Positions 1 through 8,441 are shown, numbered from the stretch's first letter. The stretch: DNA of 64,000 nucleotides from Deinococcus ruber (GCF_014648095.1 NZ_BMQL01000020.1:29814-93813); one strand, 5' to 3'. Numbers and translations are program-made. The notes: generated from the letters alone by a model not told the origin.

Positions 1-1
1 C

Positions 2-721
2 TTCGACGCACAGCAGCGCGGCCTGATCGGGCGGCTGCTCTCCGACCTGATCGAGGCGGCCAGACCGCATCTTCCGATTGCAAATCCTGCCGATTATCTC
101 CAGGACCTGCAGGACGGCATGATCGGTGAACATCAGGCAGAGACGGTGTACGATCTGCTGTCCTCGACCTATCACGAACAGGGAGACAACCTGATGAAGC
201 GGTTCGAGCGGCTGTCCCGCCGTGACCGCGCCCGCCTGCTGGCCCGGAACGGATACCCCACCTACCTTCAGACGCATGAACTGAATGCGATGCTGGTGAT
301 TCCACAGCTCTTCATGCTCCCAGCGAAGGTTCCTCAGGCGATCTCGAAGCTCAGTCCCCTGCTGAGGCAGGCAGCGGAGACCGTGCAGGCCAGGATTCGC
401 CATCTTCGTGCCTTACCGGTCGCGCCGGACGTCAAGCTGGACGGGGATGAGATCGACGCGCTGATGTGGTCTTCGTTCGTGCATCCAGCGTTCCTGCTGA
501 CCGGTCAGGCCACCTGTGAGAATGATCCGGTGCTGGAGGACCTGCGGGAGAAGTGGCAGCTGTCTCAGGAGATCGGGGACACCTATCCGACGCTGCTCAT
601 GCCCTGGCGATCACCCGCTGAGCAGCGTCAGGCCACCCGTCAGGTGCTGCATCTCTGTGAAGCCCTGCGGCTGGTCTGGGAAGCCCTTCAGGCACTCGGC
701 GCGACAGAAGAAGGGGGGTAA
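2..721 (+). CDS. Array-family protein 1 (5' end cut by window edge)
   Basis: The frame is open from the first full codon of the window. The residues before the first in-window ATG (119) align with the next gene: a segment of FDA..GL.G.LLS.L matches FDAVSPGLLGGLLSQL there. So the true start is probably upstream of the window and the ATG at 119 is internal. The visible part is 239 residues, all soluble, with no signal peptide or membrane segment. Shared landmarks with the next gene are LxARNG, a PAFL(L/I)T motif, and a helical C-terminus ending in L..ALxLLGA. It belongs to a row of five genes with the same broad layout. No known family is recognised and no function is proposed. It is first in the visible operon. 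Confidence 0.8.
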   Translation, partial: FDAQQRGLIGRLLSDLIEAARPHLPIANPADYLQDLQDGMIGEHQAETVYDLLSSTYHEQGDNLMKRFERLSRRDRARLLARNGYPTYLQTHELNAMLVIPQLFMLPAKVPQAISKLSPLLRQAAETVQARIRHLRALPVAPDVKLDGDEIDALMWSSFVHPAFLLTGQATCENDPVLEDLREKWQLSQEIGDTYPTLLMPWRSPAEQRQATRQVLHLCEALRLVWEALQALGATEEGG

Positions 722-756
722 ATGCGGTGGCGGTATCGGCATGGCGGCAGCGGCAC

Positions 757-829
757 GGACACCTGCCCGACCACGCAGGTGCGGTCTGAACGGCAGGTGT
801 CCAGGGTGGCCGGACTTCGTTCCGGCCAC
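757..829 (+). promoter_or_regulatory. Two nested hairpins between array genes 1 and 2
   Basis: The only sizeable gap in the array (722-836) holds two perfect inverted repeats. An 11-bp repeat GGACACCTGCC / GGCAGGTGTCC lies at 757-767 and 792-802. A 9-bp stem GTGGCCGGA / TCCGGCCAC with a CTTCGT loop lies at 806-814 and 821-829, eight bases before the ATG at 837. No T-run follows, so this is not a classical terminator. The position suggests attenuation, mRNA stabilisation or processing between the two genes; which one is inference. Confidence 0.6.
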
Positions 830-836
830 GTCCCGC

Positions 837-1898
837 ATGTCACTTCCCTTCGCACCCCTGCTTGCTGGGTCACTAAACCCCTGCACAGTTCCCTCTGAAC
901 TCAGAGAGGTGGAGCGGCACCTGCTCTGCCGACTCAGTACCCAGCACAACCCACTCGCTCACCCCACCGACAAAGACCCTTCGCAGGCACTCAAGCGGGT
1001 CCTGTCACGGCTCACACAGGGACTCAGCGACTCCACCCGCTTCACAATCACGCTGGTTGACGGGGACGACGAAGCCGAAGAGCAGCCAGATGTCCTGATG
1101 CTGCGCTATCGCCAGTCGGTTCCATTCTCCATCCAGCATGCCGTGCAGCAGTTCGATGCGGTCTCCCCAGGATTGCTGGGCGGTCTGCTGAGCCAGCTGA
1201 ACCGCGGGGCCAAAGCACACGCGCCGCTCTTCACCCCGGAAGACCTCCTGGACAACAATCCCTACGGAACACCTGTATTTGAGCGCGACAACACGCTGTA
1301 CGAGGCTCAACTGATCCTGCGCAAGCAGTACGCCGCTCTCCCCCCGGAGGCCTTGGCGGCGAAACTCGCGCAGCTCACCTTCCGCGACGCTGCCCGGTTG
1401 GCTGCAAGGAATGGTCAACTGACTGAGCGGGACGACCATCGCCTGGGCTACACCCTCGGCAGGAACCTCCCGCACCTTGACGAATTGAACGCCCGGATTG
1501 CCACGCTTCCCCCGGACCTCCGGAGCACCGCGCAGAAGTTCCGCTGCATCACCAGGGCGCTTGAGCACCTGGAGGTCGAAGCAGGAGCGTTCGATTACGA
1601 CCGCTTCGAGGACTACGGCTCGGAGATCACCCCCGCTTTTCTGATCACCCCGCATGCCGCTCGACCTCCGCGCACACACCCGGACCTGTTCCTGGAACAG
1701 TGGCAGGAGCACGCGGAGCTGAACTGGAACAGCTGGGAAGACGACTACCCGCTGTTCTGTGTGGAACTGAACGACCCGGACCTCCTCCCCAAGCTTGTCC
1801 GGGTGATTCGCACGTGCAGCCGGGCGTTGCTGCTGATACGCCAGGCACTGCTGCTCCTGGGTGCCGTGCCGGTCGAGTTCATCTCGCTCTGGCGATGA
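837..1898 (+). CDS. Array-family protein 2
   Basis: This is a 353-residue soluble protein of an unrecognised family. ATG 837 is chosen because the resulting N-terminus (MSLPFAPLL) has the M-x-(x)-P-x-L pattern seen at the starts of the next three genes, and because the hairpin at 806-829 ends just before it. The upstream in-frame ATG at 741 would translate through the hairpins. A central (F/L)TPE motif near the middle is shared with the third and fourth family members as LLTP(E/D). The C-terminal half aligns clearly with the first gene (LAARNG, ITPAFLIT, LLLIRQALLLLGA). It ends in an ATGA overlap with the next gene, so the two are translationally coupled. The function is unknown. Confidence 0.75.
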   Translation: MSLPFAPLLAGSLNPCTVPSELREVERHLLCRLSTQHNPLAHPTDKDPSQALKRVLSRLTQGLSDSTRFTITLVDGDDEAEEQPDVLMLRYRQSVPFSIQHAVQQFDAVSPGLLGGLLSQLNRGAKAHAPLFTPEDLLDNNPYGTPVFERDNTLYEAQLILRKQYAALPPEALAAKLAQLTFRDAARLAARNGQLTERDDHRLGYTLGRNLPHLDELNARIATLPPDLRSTAQKFRCITRALEHLEVEAGAFDYDRFEDYGSEITPAFLITPHAARPPRTHPDLFLEQWQEHAELNWNSWEDDYPLFCVELNDPDLLPKLVRVIRTCSRALLLIRQALLLLGAVPVEFISLWR

Positions 1899-2842
1899 CA
1901 CTCCCACTGCTTCGGCATCCGGCGCTTTCCCGCCTGCCGGCCTTGCAAGAACCCCTGCCTCCCAGCGTTCGGCGGCAGATGCTCACGGGAGCCATCGCCC
2001 CGGTTTCCTCCGGCCCGGCCCTGTGGGAGCGGGCAATCCTGGCGAAATACGCGCTGAGCTGGCCGCGTCACCTCGAACTGCACGTGCACGAAGTCTCGCA
2101 GGATGTGCCGTCCCTGCGCGTGAGCGTGAGCGCTCGTTACCGTCCAGCGAAGGCCCTCTCGCTCCAGCGGTGCACCGAGCGCCTCAGACGAGCGTCCCCG
2201 GCCCTCCCGGCGGCAGTCCTGCACGCTGCGGCGCAGTGCTGCGAACCCACCCGCCCGCTGCTGACGCCAGAAGTGGTGGTGCGCGGCCACCTACATGACC
2301 TGGCCTTCGGGGAAGCGTGGGAACACGAACAGGGAGCGCACTTCTTCACCAGTGACATTCCGCTCGCCCGGCAGCACCAACTGCTGATGAACGACGGGTA
2401 CGTTTCTCCGGCCCAGGCCCGCACGTTCTACGACCACCGCTTCAGCCGACGAGACGCGTCCCTGAGCAGCCTGTCCCCGCAGGCCCCCCGCTGGAGCCGG
2501 GCCGTCCTCGCTCAGCTCGATCAGCTCAGGACCGACGCGAGCCATCTCAGCCGCACGCTCTGGCAGGACGGCCTGTTGCTGCGTTGCAGGAGAGATGCGA
2601 CCTGCTTTTCCGCCTCCGCCCTGACGCGCACCAGCACCCGGGACGGTATGGCCATCCTCGCAGAGCAGCTGCACGACCGCCTAAACGAAGTCGGCACACC
2701 CCTGCTCCTGTACCGCATGTACACCCTGGAGTTCACGTCCCTTCAGGAACTCGGCCGGAATCTACGGGCCATCTGCGCCCTCGATCATCTCGCCCGGCAA
2801 GCCCTGTCGCTGCTGCGGACCCTGGAGGCCTCCTCATGCTGA
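1895..2842 (+). CDS. Array-family protein 3
   Basis: This 315-residue protein starts at the ATG overlapping the previous stop (ATGA), which fixes the start. The longer open frame from 1700 would overlap the upstream gene by about 200 bases and is discounted. The N-terminus is MTLPLLRHPALSRL. A central RPLLTPEV is followed about 50 residues later by AQARTFYDHR. The next gene has RPLLTPDT and DAERWYDN at equivalent places. The C-terminus is an amphipathic helix of the family type. It has no membrane segment or known catalytic motif. Four cysteines, including an adjacent pair (CC), do not form a recognisable metal site. The function is unknown. Confidence 0.75.
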   Translation: MTLPLLRHPALSRLPALQEPLPPSVRRQMLTGAIAPVSSGPALWERAILAKYALSWPRHLELHVHEVSQDVPSLRVSVSARYRPAKALSLQRCTERLRRASPALPAAVLHAAAQCCEPTRPLLTPEVVVRGHLHDLAFGEAWEHEQGAHFFTSDIPLARQHQLLMNDGYVSPAQARTFYDHRFSRRDASLSSLSPQAPRWSRAVLAQLDQLRTDASHLSRTLWQDGLLLRCRRDATCFSASALTRTSTRDGMAILAEQLHDRLNEVGTPLLLYRMYTLEFTSLQELGRNLRAICALDHLARQALSLLRTLEASSC

Positions 2843-3813
2843 TTCCCCCACTGCTCGGCTCCGTCCTCCCAGTCCTGACACCCGCGGATGCTGACCTGAA
2901 AGGCCATCACCGGCAGGCCGCCCACACACTGGTGCGCCACGGCATGGTCCAGCCGTCCGTTCTTTCCACCTCGGACGACTGGACCGGGCACCTCTGCTCG
3001 ATGCGGCAGCTGTTCAGCATTCGGCATCTGGAAGTGAGAACGCGCCTTACCCACACTGACGTCATCATCGAGGTGCACCTGTCCTCGCCGAACAACCACG
3101 CCCCCCCGGCAGACCTGGCCCTCCACTCGTTCGCCCGGCAGGCCCGCCGGATGGACTCGTCCCTGCTGGGCCTGAGCCTGCATCTGCTGAGCCGCCTGTG
3201 CCGCTTCACGCGCCCGCTCCTCACGCCGGACACCGCGATCACCTGGGCGCACGTTCAGGTGCACGGCGAATGGAGCAGTTTGATGGCGCTGGAGGACGAC
3301 CTGAACCCAAGGCAGACACGCCAGCGACTCCACCGGGAAGGACTGGGGACACCCGAGGATGCCGAGCGCTGGTACGACAACAGCGCCCGCGCGCCCACCC
3401 TCCCCACCCTCCTGAGGAACAACCGCGACGAACTCTTCGCGCAGCAACTGCGCCGGTTTCTCCAGCAGTTCGCCACCCGGCCAACCAGCAGGGGAGAGGC
3501 GGTGTGCCTCCAGCGCCTCCAGACGCTGCTGAACTGCTTCACCGGAGCGCTGCCTGCCCTCACGCTGCTGAGCAGTCTCGACAACCACACATCGTCCGGA
3601 CTGGTGTTCGTGCAGTACGCCGCCACCCGCACCACCCGCCACGATCACCTCGAAGAGCTGTACGACCACCTCAATACCCTCGAATCGGACTCGCTGCTGC
3701 ACAGCGTCACCCTGCCGCTCAGGCAGGGGAGCCTGCTCAGCCGGGTCATGCGGGCCTTCAAGGACGTCGACCAGCTCGCCCAGCGGGCCTGCACGGCCCT
3801 GGTGCAGGCGTGA
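2836..3813 (+). CDS. Array-family protein 4
   Basis: This 325-residue protein overlaps the preceding gene by 7 bases. ATG 2836 gives MLIPPLLGSVLPVLTP, which keeps the family's N-terminal pattern. The centre contains RPLLTPDT, then DAERWYDN, and it ends with the family's helical tail (AFKDVDQLAQRACTALVQA). The overall length and motif order match the third member, although pairwise identity is low, so the genes look like old tandem duplicates. The stop codon overlaps the GTG of the next gene. It is predicted to be cytoplasmic. No function is recognised. Confidence 0.75.
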   Translation: MLIPPLLGSVLPVLTPADADLKGHHRQAAHTLVRHGMVQPSVLSTSDDWTGHLCSMRQLFSIRHLEVRTRLTHTDVIIEVHLSSPNNHAPPADLALHSFARQARRMDSSLLGLSLHLLSRLCRFTRPLLTPDTAITWAHVQVHGEWSSLMALEDDLNPRQTRQRLHREGLGTPEDAERWYDNSARAPTLPTLLRNNRDELFAQQLRRFLQQFATRPTSRGEAVCLQRLQTLLNCFTGALPALTLLSSLDNHTSSGLVFVQYAATRTTRHDHLEELYDHLNTLESDSLLHSVTLPLRQGSLLSRVMRAFKDVDQLAQRACTALVQA

Positions 3814-4682
3814 TTCCGCAGCTGCACGGCACACTCCCGGTCAGGCAGCTCACGACTCACACCGGCCAGCTGGCCCGACAGCTGGTCCGTCAGGGCGCCC
3901 CCGCTGATCTGCGGCAGCCCGATGTCTTCGGCGCGCTCTTTGCCGCCGCGCCCATCCTGCCTGACATCCATTTCGAATTCTGTTCAGAAATGCCAGAGCT
4001 GGAGATGCCGGCCCTGACAGCGCAACGCAGAGAGATCAACTCCATCGGGTCGGGCGCGTTTCTGCATCAACTCCACCACCACACTCCCGGCGCGGCCGCC
4101 TGGCTGCTCACTCAACTCGATGTGCTCTTTCACGACACCGTGCCGTTCAGTACGCCCGCCTGGTCACGCCGGATGATCAACCGGATGTTCGGCATGAACA
4201 GATCAACACCCGAAACCCGCCGCGCTACCTATAACCGGCGGCACAACACGAACTACCGCGCCCGCCTCACCGAGCGGCTCATCCACCGGGAGGGACACTG
4301 GACGACCTACAGTATCGAGCAGGGCTACGGACGCTGGATGCTCCCGGAACGCGCCTGTGCAGACGCGCCGGGCCGCGCGGCCCTCCAGACGATCTGTCCC
4401 CGACTGCTGACGCTGCTGGAACGCGCCGCTGCCCTCCCGGTCAGCAGCGCTGTCACACCCGAAATCGAAGTGGTGGCCTTCCTTCTTGAAATGCCGCAGG
4501 ATATCGGCGAGCACGAGACCTTCGCTGCTGAAGTCCACGACCACATGACCGAATACTGGCGGAACGGCGCTGAGAGCTTCACGGTTCTGCTGCGGAACGC
4601 TGTGGAGATTCGGTGCACGTACCAGCGTCTCATCCGGCAGTTCGAGCTCGCGCACGAGATCGCGTTTCTGATGCAGGCCTGA
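3810..4682 (+). CDS. Array-family protein 5
   Basis: This 290-residue protein starts at a GTG overlapping the upstream stop (GTGA). The N-terminus MIPQLHGTLPVRQL has the family's M-x-P-x-L-x-G-x-L-P pattern, which supports this start over the much longer open frame reaching back to 3198. An FSTPAW motif stands where the siblings have LLTP. The stretch after it is unusually basic and Asn/Arg-rich (RMINRMFGMNRS, then YNRRHNTNYRAR), which could bind nucleic acid. The C-terminus is helical as in the others. It is the last member of the array and is followed by a GC-rich hairpin. The function is unknown. Confidence 0.75.
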   Translation: MIPQLHGTLPVRQLTTHTGQLARQLVRQGAPADLRQPDVFGALFAAAPILPDIHFEFCSEMPELEMPALTAQRREINSIGSGAFLHQLHHHTPGAAAWLLTQLDVLFHDTVPFSTPAWSRRMINRMFGMNRSTPETRRATYNRRHNTNYRARLTERLIHREGHWTTYSIEQGYGRWMLPERACADAPGRAALQTICPRLLTLLERAAALPVSSAVTPEIEVVAFLLEMPQDIGEHETFAAEVHDHMTEYWRNGAESFTVLLRNAVEIRCTYQRLIRQFELAHEIAFLMQA

Positions 4683-4691
4683 GTCCAGGTT

Positions 4692-4711
4692 GGCCGCGCG
4701 GTCGCGCGGCC
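4692..4711 (+). terminator. GC-rich hairpin after the array
   Basis: The arms GGCCGCGCG and CGCGCGGCC (4692-4700, 4703-4711) form a perfect 9-bp inverted repeat. It is followed by CTCTGTTCT, which is pyrimidine-rich but not a T-run. It separates the five-gene array from the PRTRC-like genes, so it may be a partial terminator or an mRNA boundary. Confidence 0.5.
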
Positions 4712-4762
4712 CTCTGTTCTATGTACCTAGAATCCAATGGATACGGCAGCACACACAAGTTG

Positions 4763-5449
4763 ATGACTCCGAAACTCATCGTGGTGTTCTACCAGGAGGA
4801 GCAGGGAGCTGTGCATCCCTACAAGATTCCCATCAGTCAGGACGACGCGGGCGGATACGTCCTCGGCGCGCCGATCCAGGGCACCGCGAGGGACGTGCAG
4901 GTCATGCGGAGCTGCCTGGAAGGCGGGATGACCCTGCTGCACGAGCACGTGCTGTATGCCGGGCTGGGCGTCCTGATGTGGTGGGTGCCTGCCGGGCGCG
5001 CCCCTCTGCACTTCCTGAGCAAGATCAAGGAAGCCAGCAGTATCGAAGCCCTGAACGGTCGCCCCGTCCCGCAGCCACCCCTGCTGATGCTCCTCCAGGG
5101 CCGCACACTGCGGGTCTTCGCCCTGCAGGAAAACAAACGCCCCACCATGACCACCCGGCTGTACAAAGCGCCGTACTGGAACATGTTCGCCGACGGCAAG
5201 ATGTGCACCGGCACCGTGAAGATCCCGGACGTGATCGACCCGCAGAAGCCCGAGGACATCACCCGGCTGTTCTTCCAGTCGAACTTCAGCGGCGCGTCCC
5301 GCCAGAGCATCAGCAACTACCCTGCCAGCCATCAGGAGATGTGGCAGGAAGCGGACCGGCGTGACAGCTTCGACCCCGCCTGGCTGATGGAAGAACCCCG
5401 CATCACCACCATCAAGGAGCTGATGACATGCACCACACCCACGCGCTGA
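4763..5449 (+). CDS. PRTRC system protein B-like
   Basis: This is a 228-residue protein resembling PRTRC system protein B, one of the proteins of the plasmid-borne ParB-related, ThiF-related cassette whose role is not established. The diagnostic part is the second half: YKAPYWNMFADGKMCTGTVKIP, followed by a stretch on the pattern FFxSxF......YP..HQEMW, which matches the family's typical Y.APY.N...DG..C.G...P and F..S.FTH.N motifs. The start is uncertain. ATG 4763 (MTPKLIVVFYQ) fits the family's beginning, and ATG 4721 would add 14 residues. A TAGAAT element at 4728-4733 would favour 4763. It overlaps the ThiF-like gene by 22 bases, as is normal in PRTRC cassettes. Confidence 0.8.
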   Translation: MTPKLIVVFYQEEQGAVHPYKIPISQDDAGGYVLGAPIQGTARDVQVMRSCLEGGMTLLHEHVLYAGLGVLMWWVPAGRAPLHFLSKIKEASSIEALNGRPVPQPPLLMLLQGRTLRVFALQENKRPTMTTRLYKAPYWNMFADGKMCTGTVKIPDVIDPQKPEDITRLFFQSNFSGASRQSISNYPASHQEMWQEADRRDSFDPAWLMEEPRITTIKELMTCTTPTR

Positions 5450-6252
5450 AATTCAGCCCCAGACAGCTCATCAACGTGGTTCTGGTCGGTGTGGGTGGGA
5501 CCGGCAGCGCCCTCCTGACGTACCTGACGGACATCCACAAATGCCTGCAGGCGCTGGACGGAGCGGGACTGCATGTCACGGTGTTCGACGGTGCGGCCGT
5601 CAGCAGCACCAATGTGATCCGCCAGAACTACAGTCCCGCTGAGATCGGACGGAACAAGGCCGTCAGTCTGGTCGGCCGCGTGAATGCCACCCTCGGGACC
5701 GCGTGGATCGCGCGGCCAAGCAGCTGCACCCTGAAGGATCTGGCTGCGCTGAATCCGCACATCCTGATTACCTGCACGGACACCAAAGTTTCGCGCCGCA
5801 CCCTTGGTGAGTTCCGCGTCCCGTACTGGCTCGATACCGGTAACAGTGACTTCACCGGGCAGGTGGTGCTGAGCGAACCAGGCCTCGGACTCAGCACACC
5901 GCACCTGCCGACACCGCTGGAAACGCACGCGGCTCACCTGAAAGGCAATCAGGAGGCCGCTGCGTCCTGTAGCGCCCTCGAAGCACTCCAGCGGCAGGAC
6001 CTGATGATCAACCGCCAGGTCGCGCTGCAGGCGACCGCGCTGCTCTGGCGACTGCTGCGTGACGGCCATACCTCGACGCGCGGTGCCTACATCGATACCA
6101 GCACCGGCACGGTCCTGCCGCTGCTGGTCGAGCCACACATGGTCAAGCCGAACGTGGTCAGCGTCGGGCTGATGCCTCCGGAACCGCCATCGCCCCCCAC
6201 CCCGGCACCCCGCCGAACCCGCCGCAAGCCCACACCCGAGGTACCCGCATGA
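5428..6252 (+). CDS. PRTRC system ThiF/E1-like protein
   Basis: This 274-residue protein has a ThiF/E1-type nucleotide-binding fold. The glycine-rich loop VGVGGTGSALL is at residues 14-24. An acidic strand end (VFDGAAVSSTNV) is followed by IRQNYSPAEIGRNKA, the Arg/Gln...Lys signature of E1-like adenylating enzymes. The family normally adenylates the C-terminal carboxylate of a small protein. No ubiquitin-like partner is obvious here, and no catalytic CxxC pair is seen. The C-terminal tail is Pro/Arg-rich. ATG 5428 is preceded by AGGAG at a good distance and lies inside the end of protein B. The stop overlaps the next start (ATGA). Confidence 0.85.
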   Translation: MHHTHALKFSPRQLINVVLVGVGGTGSALLTYLTDIHKCLQALDGAGLHVTVFDGAAVSSTNVIRQNYSPAEIGRNKAVSLVGRVNATLGTAWIARPSSCTLKDLAALNPHILITCTDTKVSRRTLGEFRVPYWLDTGNSDFTGQVVLSEPGLGLSTPHLPTPLETHAAHLKGNQEAAASCSALEALQRQDLMINRQVALQATALLWRLLRDGHTSTRGAYIDTSTGTVLPLLVEPHMVKPNVVSVGLMPPEPPSPPTPAPRRTRRKPTPEVPA

Positions 6253-6845
6253 AGAGCTTTCTTCTGACCGCCCAGCAGCTGACGATCCTCTCACCGGACG
6301 CGCTTGCCACCCGCGTGCGTCGCTTGGCCCAGGTCAGTGCCGCGGGCCGCATCACCCATCTGGAGTCGCGGGCGGAGCACGCCCAGCTGCGGACACTGGT
6401 GATGCGCGCGAGTGCGGCCCTGCCGGTCGTTCCAGGGGCAGCTGTGGACGACGTCCTGCGCCTGGTCCAGGGCGGCACGGCCGTGGCGGCCACGCTGTGT
6501 TACCGAACGACCCGGCGCGCGCGGTACCTGATTCGCGAGCATGACGCGCAGACACTGATCACCCTCACGCCCGGGCCGCAGGGCAAAGAGCACCGCCTGT
6601 CCAGAGACGTGCTGCTGACGCTCTTTCGGGGGTACCACTTCACGGACGTGTATGTGATGCCGGTGCCGCCGGTGCTCCGAACGCCGGAACAGGCGGAGGT
6701 GCAATCCGTCTCGAGCACCTTCGGGACTGTGGCCCGCCCTACCCCGCAGCTCGCGTCGACGCCGGTCTCCGGACCGTCTCCGGTGAAGCCGCCGCGCTTC
6801 TCTGCCCGCACGGCTCAGCTGCATCTGCCTGGACGGTCCCCGTGA
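6249..6845 (+). CDS. Unrecognised protein in PRTRC-like operon
   Basis: This is a 198-residue protein translated from an ATG overlapping the ThiF-like stop. Residues 1-140 look globular (alpha/beta, with basic stretches such as RTTRRARYLIREH). The last 50 residues are Pro/Ser/Thr-rich and probably disordered. It does not resemble PRTRC proteins A, C, D, E or F closely enough to name. Its coupling at both ends (ATGA upstream, GTGA downstream) says it is made together with the B and ThiF proteins. Confidence 0.7.
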   Translation: MKSFLLTAQQLTILSPDALATRVRRLAQVSAAGRITHLESRAEHAQLRTLVMRASAALPVVPGAAVDDVLRLVQGGTAVAATLCYRTTRRARYLIREHDAQTLITLTPGPQGKEHRLSRDVLLTLFRGYHFTDVYVMPVPPVLRTPEQAEVQSVSSTFGTVARPTPQLASTPVSGPSPVKPPRFSARTAQLHLPGRSP

Positions 6846-7372
6846 ACGACGAAGGCGCGCCCATGGACGATCCGATCCTGAGTTGCTCGCTGGTGTCGAT
6901 TCAGATCGACCGTCTGGCCCGCCAACACGGCGGGCTCGGCAGCAGCCGGCATCATGCCGTGCTGGGCTATCAGGCGTTTCTGCTGCAGGAACGCCTGGGC
7001 CCCGCGACGGCCGAGCAGCTGCGGATCAGCTCCGAGCGGGTCAACAGTGGACGCCGGTATTGGTACGACACCACGGACGTCACGATCTCACTGCTGAGTG
7101 TGGCCTCGGAGTTGCTGCTGAACGATACTGGTGTCGATCCAAGCTATCAGCGGTATGCACTGCAGCCGCCGACCACGCATGCCTTCAAGCAGCTCAACTG
7201 GCTACACCGTGCCCAGGCGCAGGTGATGTACGGTGCGTATCTGGTGGTGGCACTGTTGGACACCACCCTGCTGCGAGAAGAGGCCGAGCGGCTGGCCCGG
7301 ACACAGGTCTGGGCGGTGATCAATGCAGGCCTGGTCGAGGGCAGGGAACAGGGGAGAGGGGAGCTGGCCTGA
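6842..7372 (+). CDS. Unrecognised helical protein, last gene of PRTRC-like operon
   Basis: This 176-residue protein starts at a GTG overlapping the upstream stop. An in-frame ATG at 6863 is an alternative that would remove 7 residues. The sequence is mostly helical (TAEQLRISSERVN, LLSVASELLL, LREEAERLARTQVWAVI) with no signal peptide. A short hydrophobic run (AQVMYGAYLVVALLDTTLL) could be a buried helix. No family is recognised. It closes the operon, and the next gene has its own promoter-like sequence. Confidence 0.65.
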   Translation: MNDEGAPMDDPILSCSLVSIQIDRLARQHGGLGSSRHHAVLGYQAFLLQERLGPATAEQLRISSERVNSGRRYWYDTTDVTISLLSVASELLLNDTGVDPSYQRYALQPPTTHAFKQLNWLHRAQAQVMYGAYLVVALLDTTLLREEAERLARTQVWAVINAGLVEGREQGRGELA

Positions 7373-7468
7373 GAAGTCTGCGCACGTCGGCCACCACCCC
7401 AGGAACGACGGTCCTGCCTGGGCACTCTGAATGCTGGACCACAGTTCGGGACCATCCGGAGGGGAAGG

Positions 7469-7502
7469 GCCAGTTGACAAAAACTGGCAGGTGATGATTT
7501 AA
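7469..7502 (+). promoter_or_regulatory. Promoter with operator-like inverted repeat for the 7510 gene
   Basis: A perfect TTGACA (7474-7479) is followed after 17 bases by a weak -10, ATTTAA (7497-7502), and then 7 bases later by the ATG at 7510. An inverted repeat GCCAGTT-N6-AACTGGC (7469-7488) lies across the -35 element, exactly where a repressor would block polymerase. AAGGGA just before the ATG could also serve as a ribosome site. Confidence 0.6.
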
Positions 7503-7509
7503 GGGAAGT

Positions 7510-8229
7510 ATGCCCCCTCTCTTAATGATCATCGAACCGGCCCCGAGCCAGCCTGAACGGTTTCTTGATCGCCTGCGTGCGCTGGACGATGGCGATCCCC
7601 ATGGTCTGGTGTTCTCACCGCAGCCTGCCCGCCTGGACTTTCAGCCGCATGCGTATGTCGCGTGCATCAACGTGTACCAGGATGCCGACCGGGCGGACAC
7701 GCTGACGCAGATGCGGCAGATCATCCAGATGAACCTGACGCGGCTGATGGACACCCAGGAAGGGCAGGCTTGGCTCGCCGAGATTCGTGGCCATGCCAAC
7801 GGACGTTTCGTGCCCGAACCGCGGCTGACCGACCTGCGGATCCTGAACCTGGATCTGCGTGGGCTGCCGCAGGGTCTGGATGTTCCGTTGCCGGCCATGC
7901 CCGCCTGGGCGCTGCCGCTGCTGACTCGCCCGCAGGGCCGCAAGCTGAGTCAGGAAGATGCGCGGTTCGTCGACCCGCTCGACTCACTGCTCCCACCACC
8001 TGAGCTCGAGGAAGGCCTGCCACTGGCCGTACGCAACCGACTGGCGGTCCTGCAGGAAGACCGGGAAGGATCCTCCGTGGAGGCGTTGCCTTGGGAGCTG
8101 GAAGAGGACCCTCGCCGCGATCTCACCCCGGAGGAACTTGCACTCTTCCAGGACGACGTGCGTCTTGACCGCACCGAAGGATCTGTGCTCGTGATTCCCT
8201 TCGATCACGACAGTGACGCACCCTTTTAA
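7510..8229 (+). CDS. Unrecognised acidic protein
   Basis: This is a 239-residue protein with a strongly acidic C-terminal third (ELEEDPRRDLTPEELALFQDD) and no signal peptide or membrane segment. The N-terminal part contains YVACINVYQDADRADTL and looks like an alpha/beta domain. It is transcribed alone from the TTGACA promoter just upstream. It is followed within 170 bases by a textbook rho-independent terminator. Its GC content and codon use match its neighbours. No family is recognised. The separate promoter and operator-like repeat suggest independent control from the PRTRC-like operon. Confidence 0.7.
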   Translation: MPPLLMIIEPAPSQPERFLDRLRALDDGDPHGLVFSPQPARLDFQPHAYVACINVYQDADRADTLTQMRQIIQMNLTRLMDTQEGQAWLAEIRGHANGRFVPEPRLTDLRILNLDLRGLPQGLDVPLPAMPAWALPLLTRPQGRKLSQEDARFVDPLDSLLPPPELEEGLPLAVRNRLAVLQEDREGSSVEALPWELEEDPRRDLTPEELALFQDDVRLDRTEGSVLVIPFDHDSDAPF

Positions 8230-8374
8230 GGCAACGCCCTCACACGTGTGGGAAGCAGCTGCTCGGTGAGACGCTCACTTCGGTTTTGTCCCGGCCGATA
8301 CCTCCAGACGTTCAAGATTCCCCCCTTGAAGGGCATACCCAAGAGATTTCAGACGCAAGACAACCGAGAGGACA

Positions 8375-8401
8375 AGAGAGGCTTCCAGGCCTCTCTTTTT
8401 T
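8375..8401 (+). terminator. Rho-independent terminator
   Basis: A perfect 8-bp stem AGAGAGGC / GCCTCTCT with a 6-base loop is followed directly by six Ts. It ends transcription from the 7510 gene. Confidence 0.9.
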
Positions 8402-8441
8402 GATGCCTCGAGCGCGTTGGCCGTGGTCCTGAATGTTCAAC

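Noticed and set aside
516..836. Start of array gene 2 at 516 or 741
   Set aside because: This would run through the upstream gene or through two perfect hairpins; the family N-terminal pattern begins at 837.
1005..1907. 300-codon minus-strand frame opposite the second array gene
   Set aside because: The plus-strand frame shares motifs with its neighbours and is coupled to them; the antisense frame has neither.
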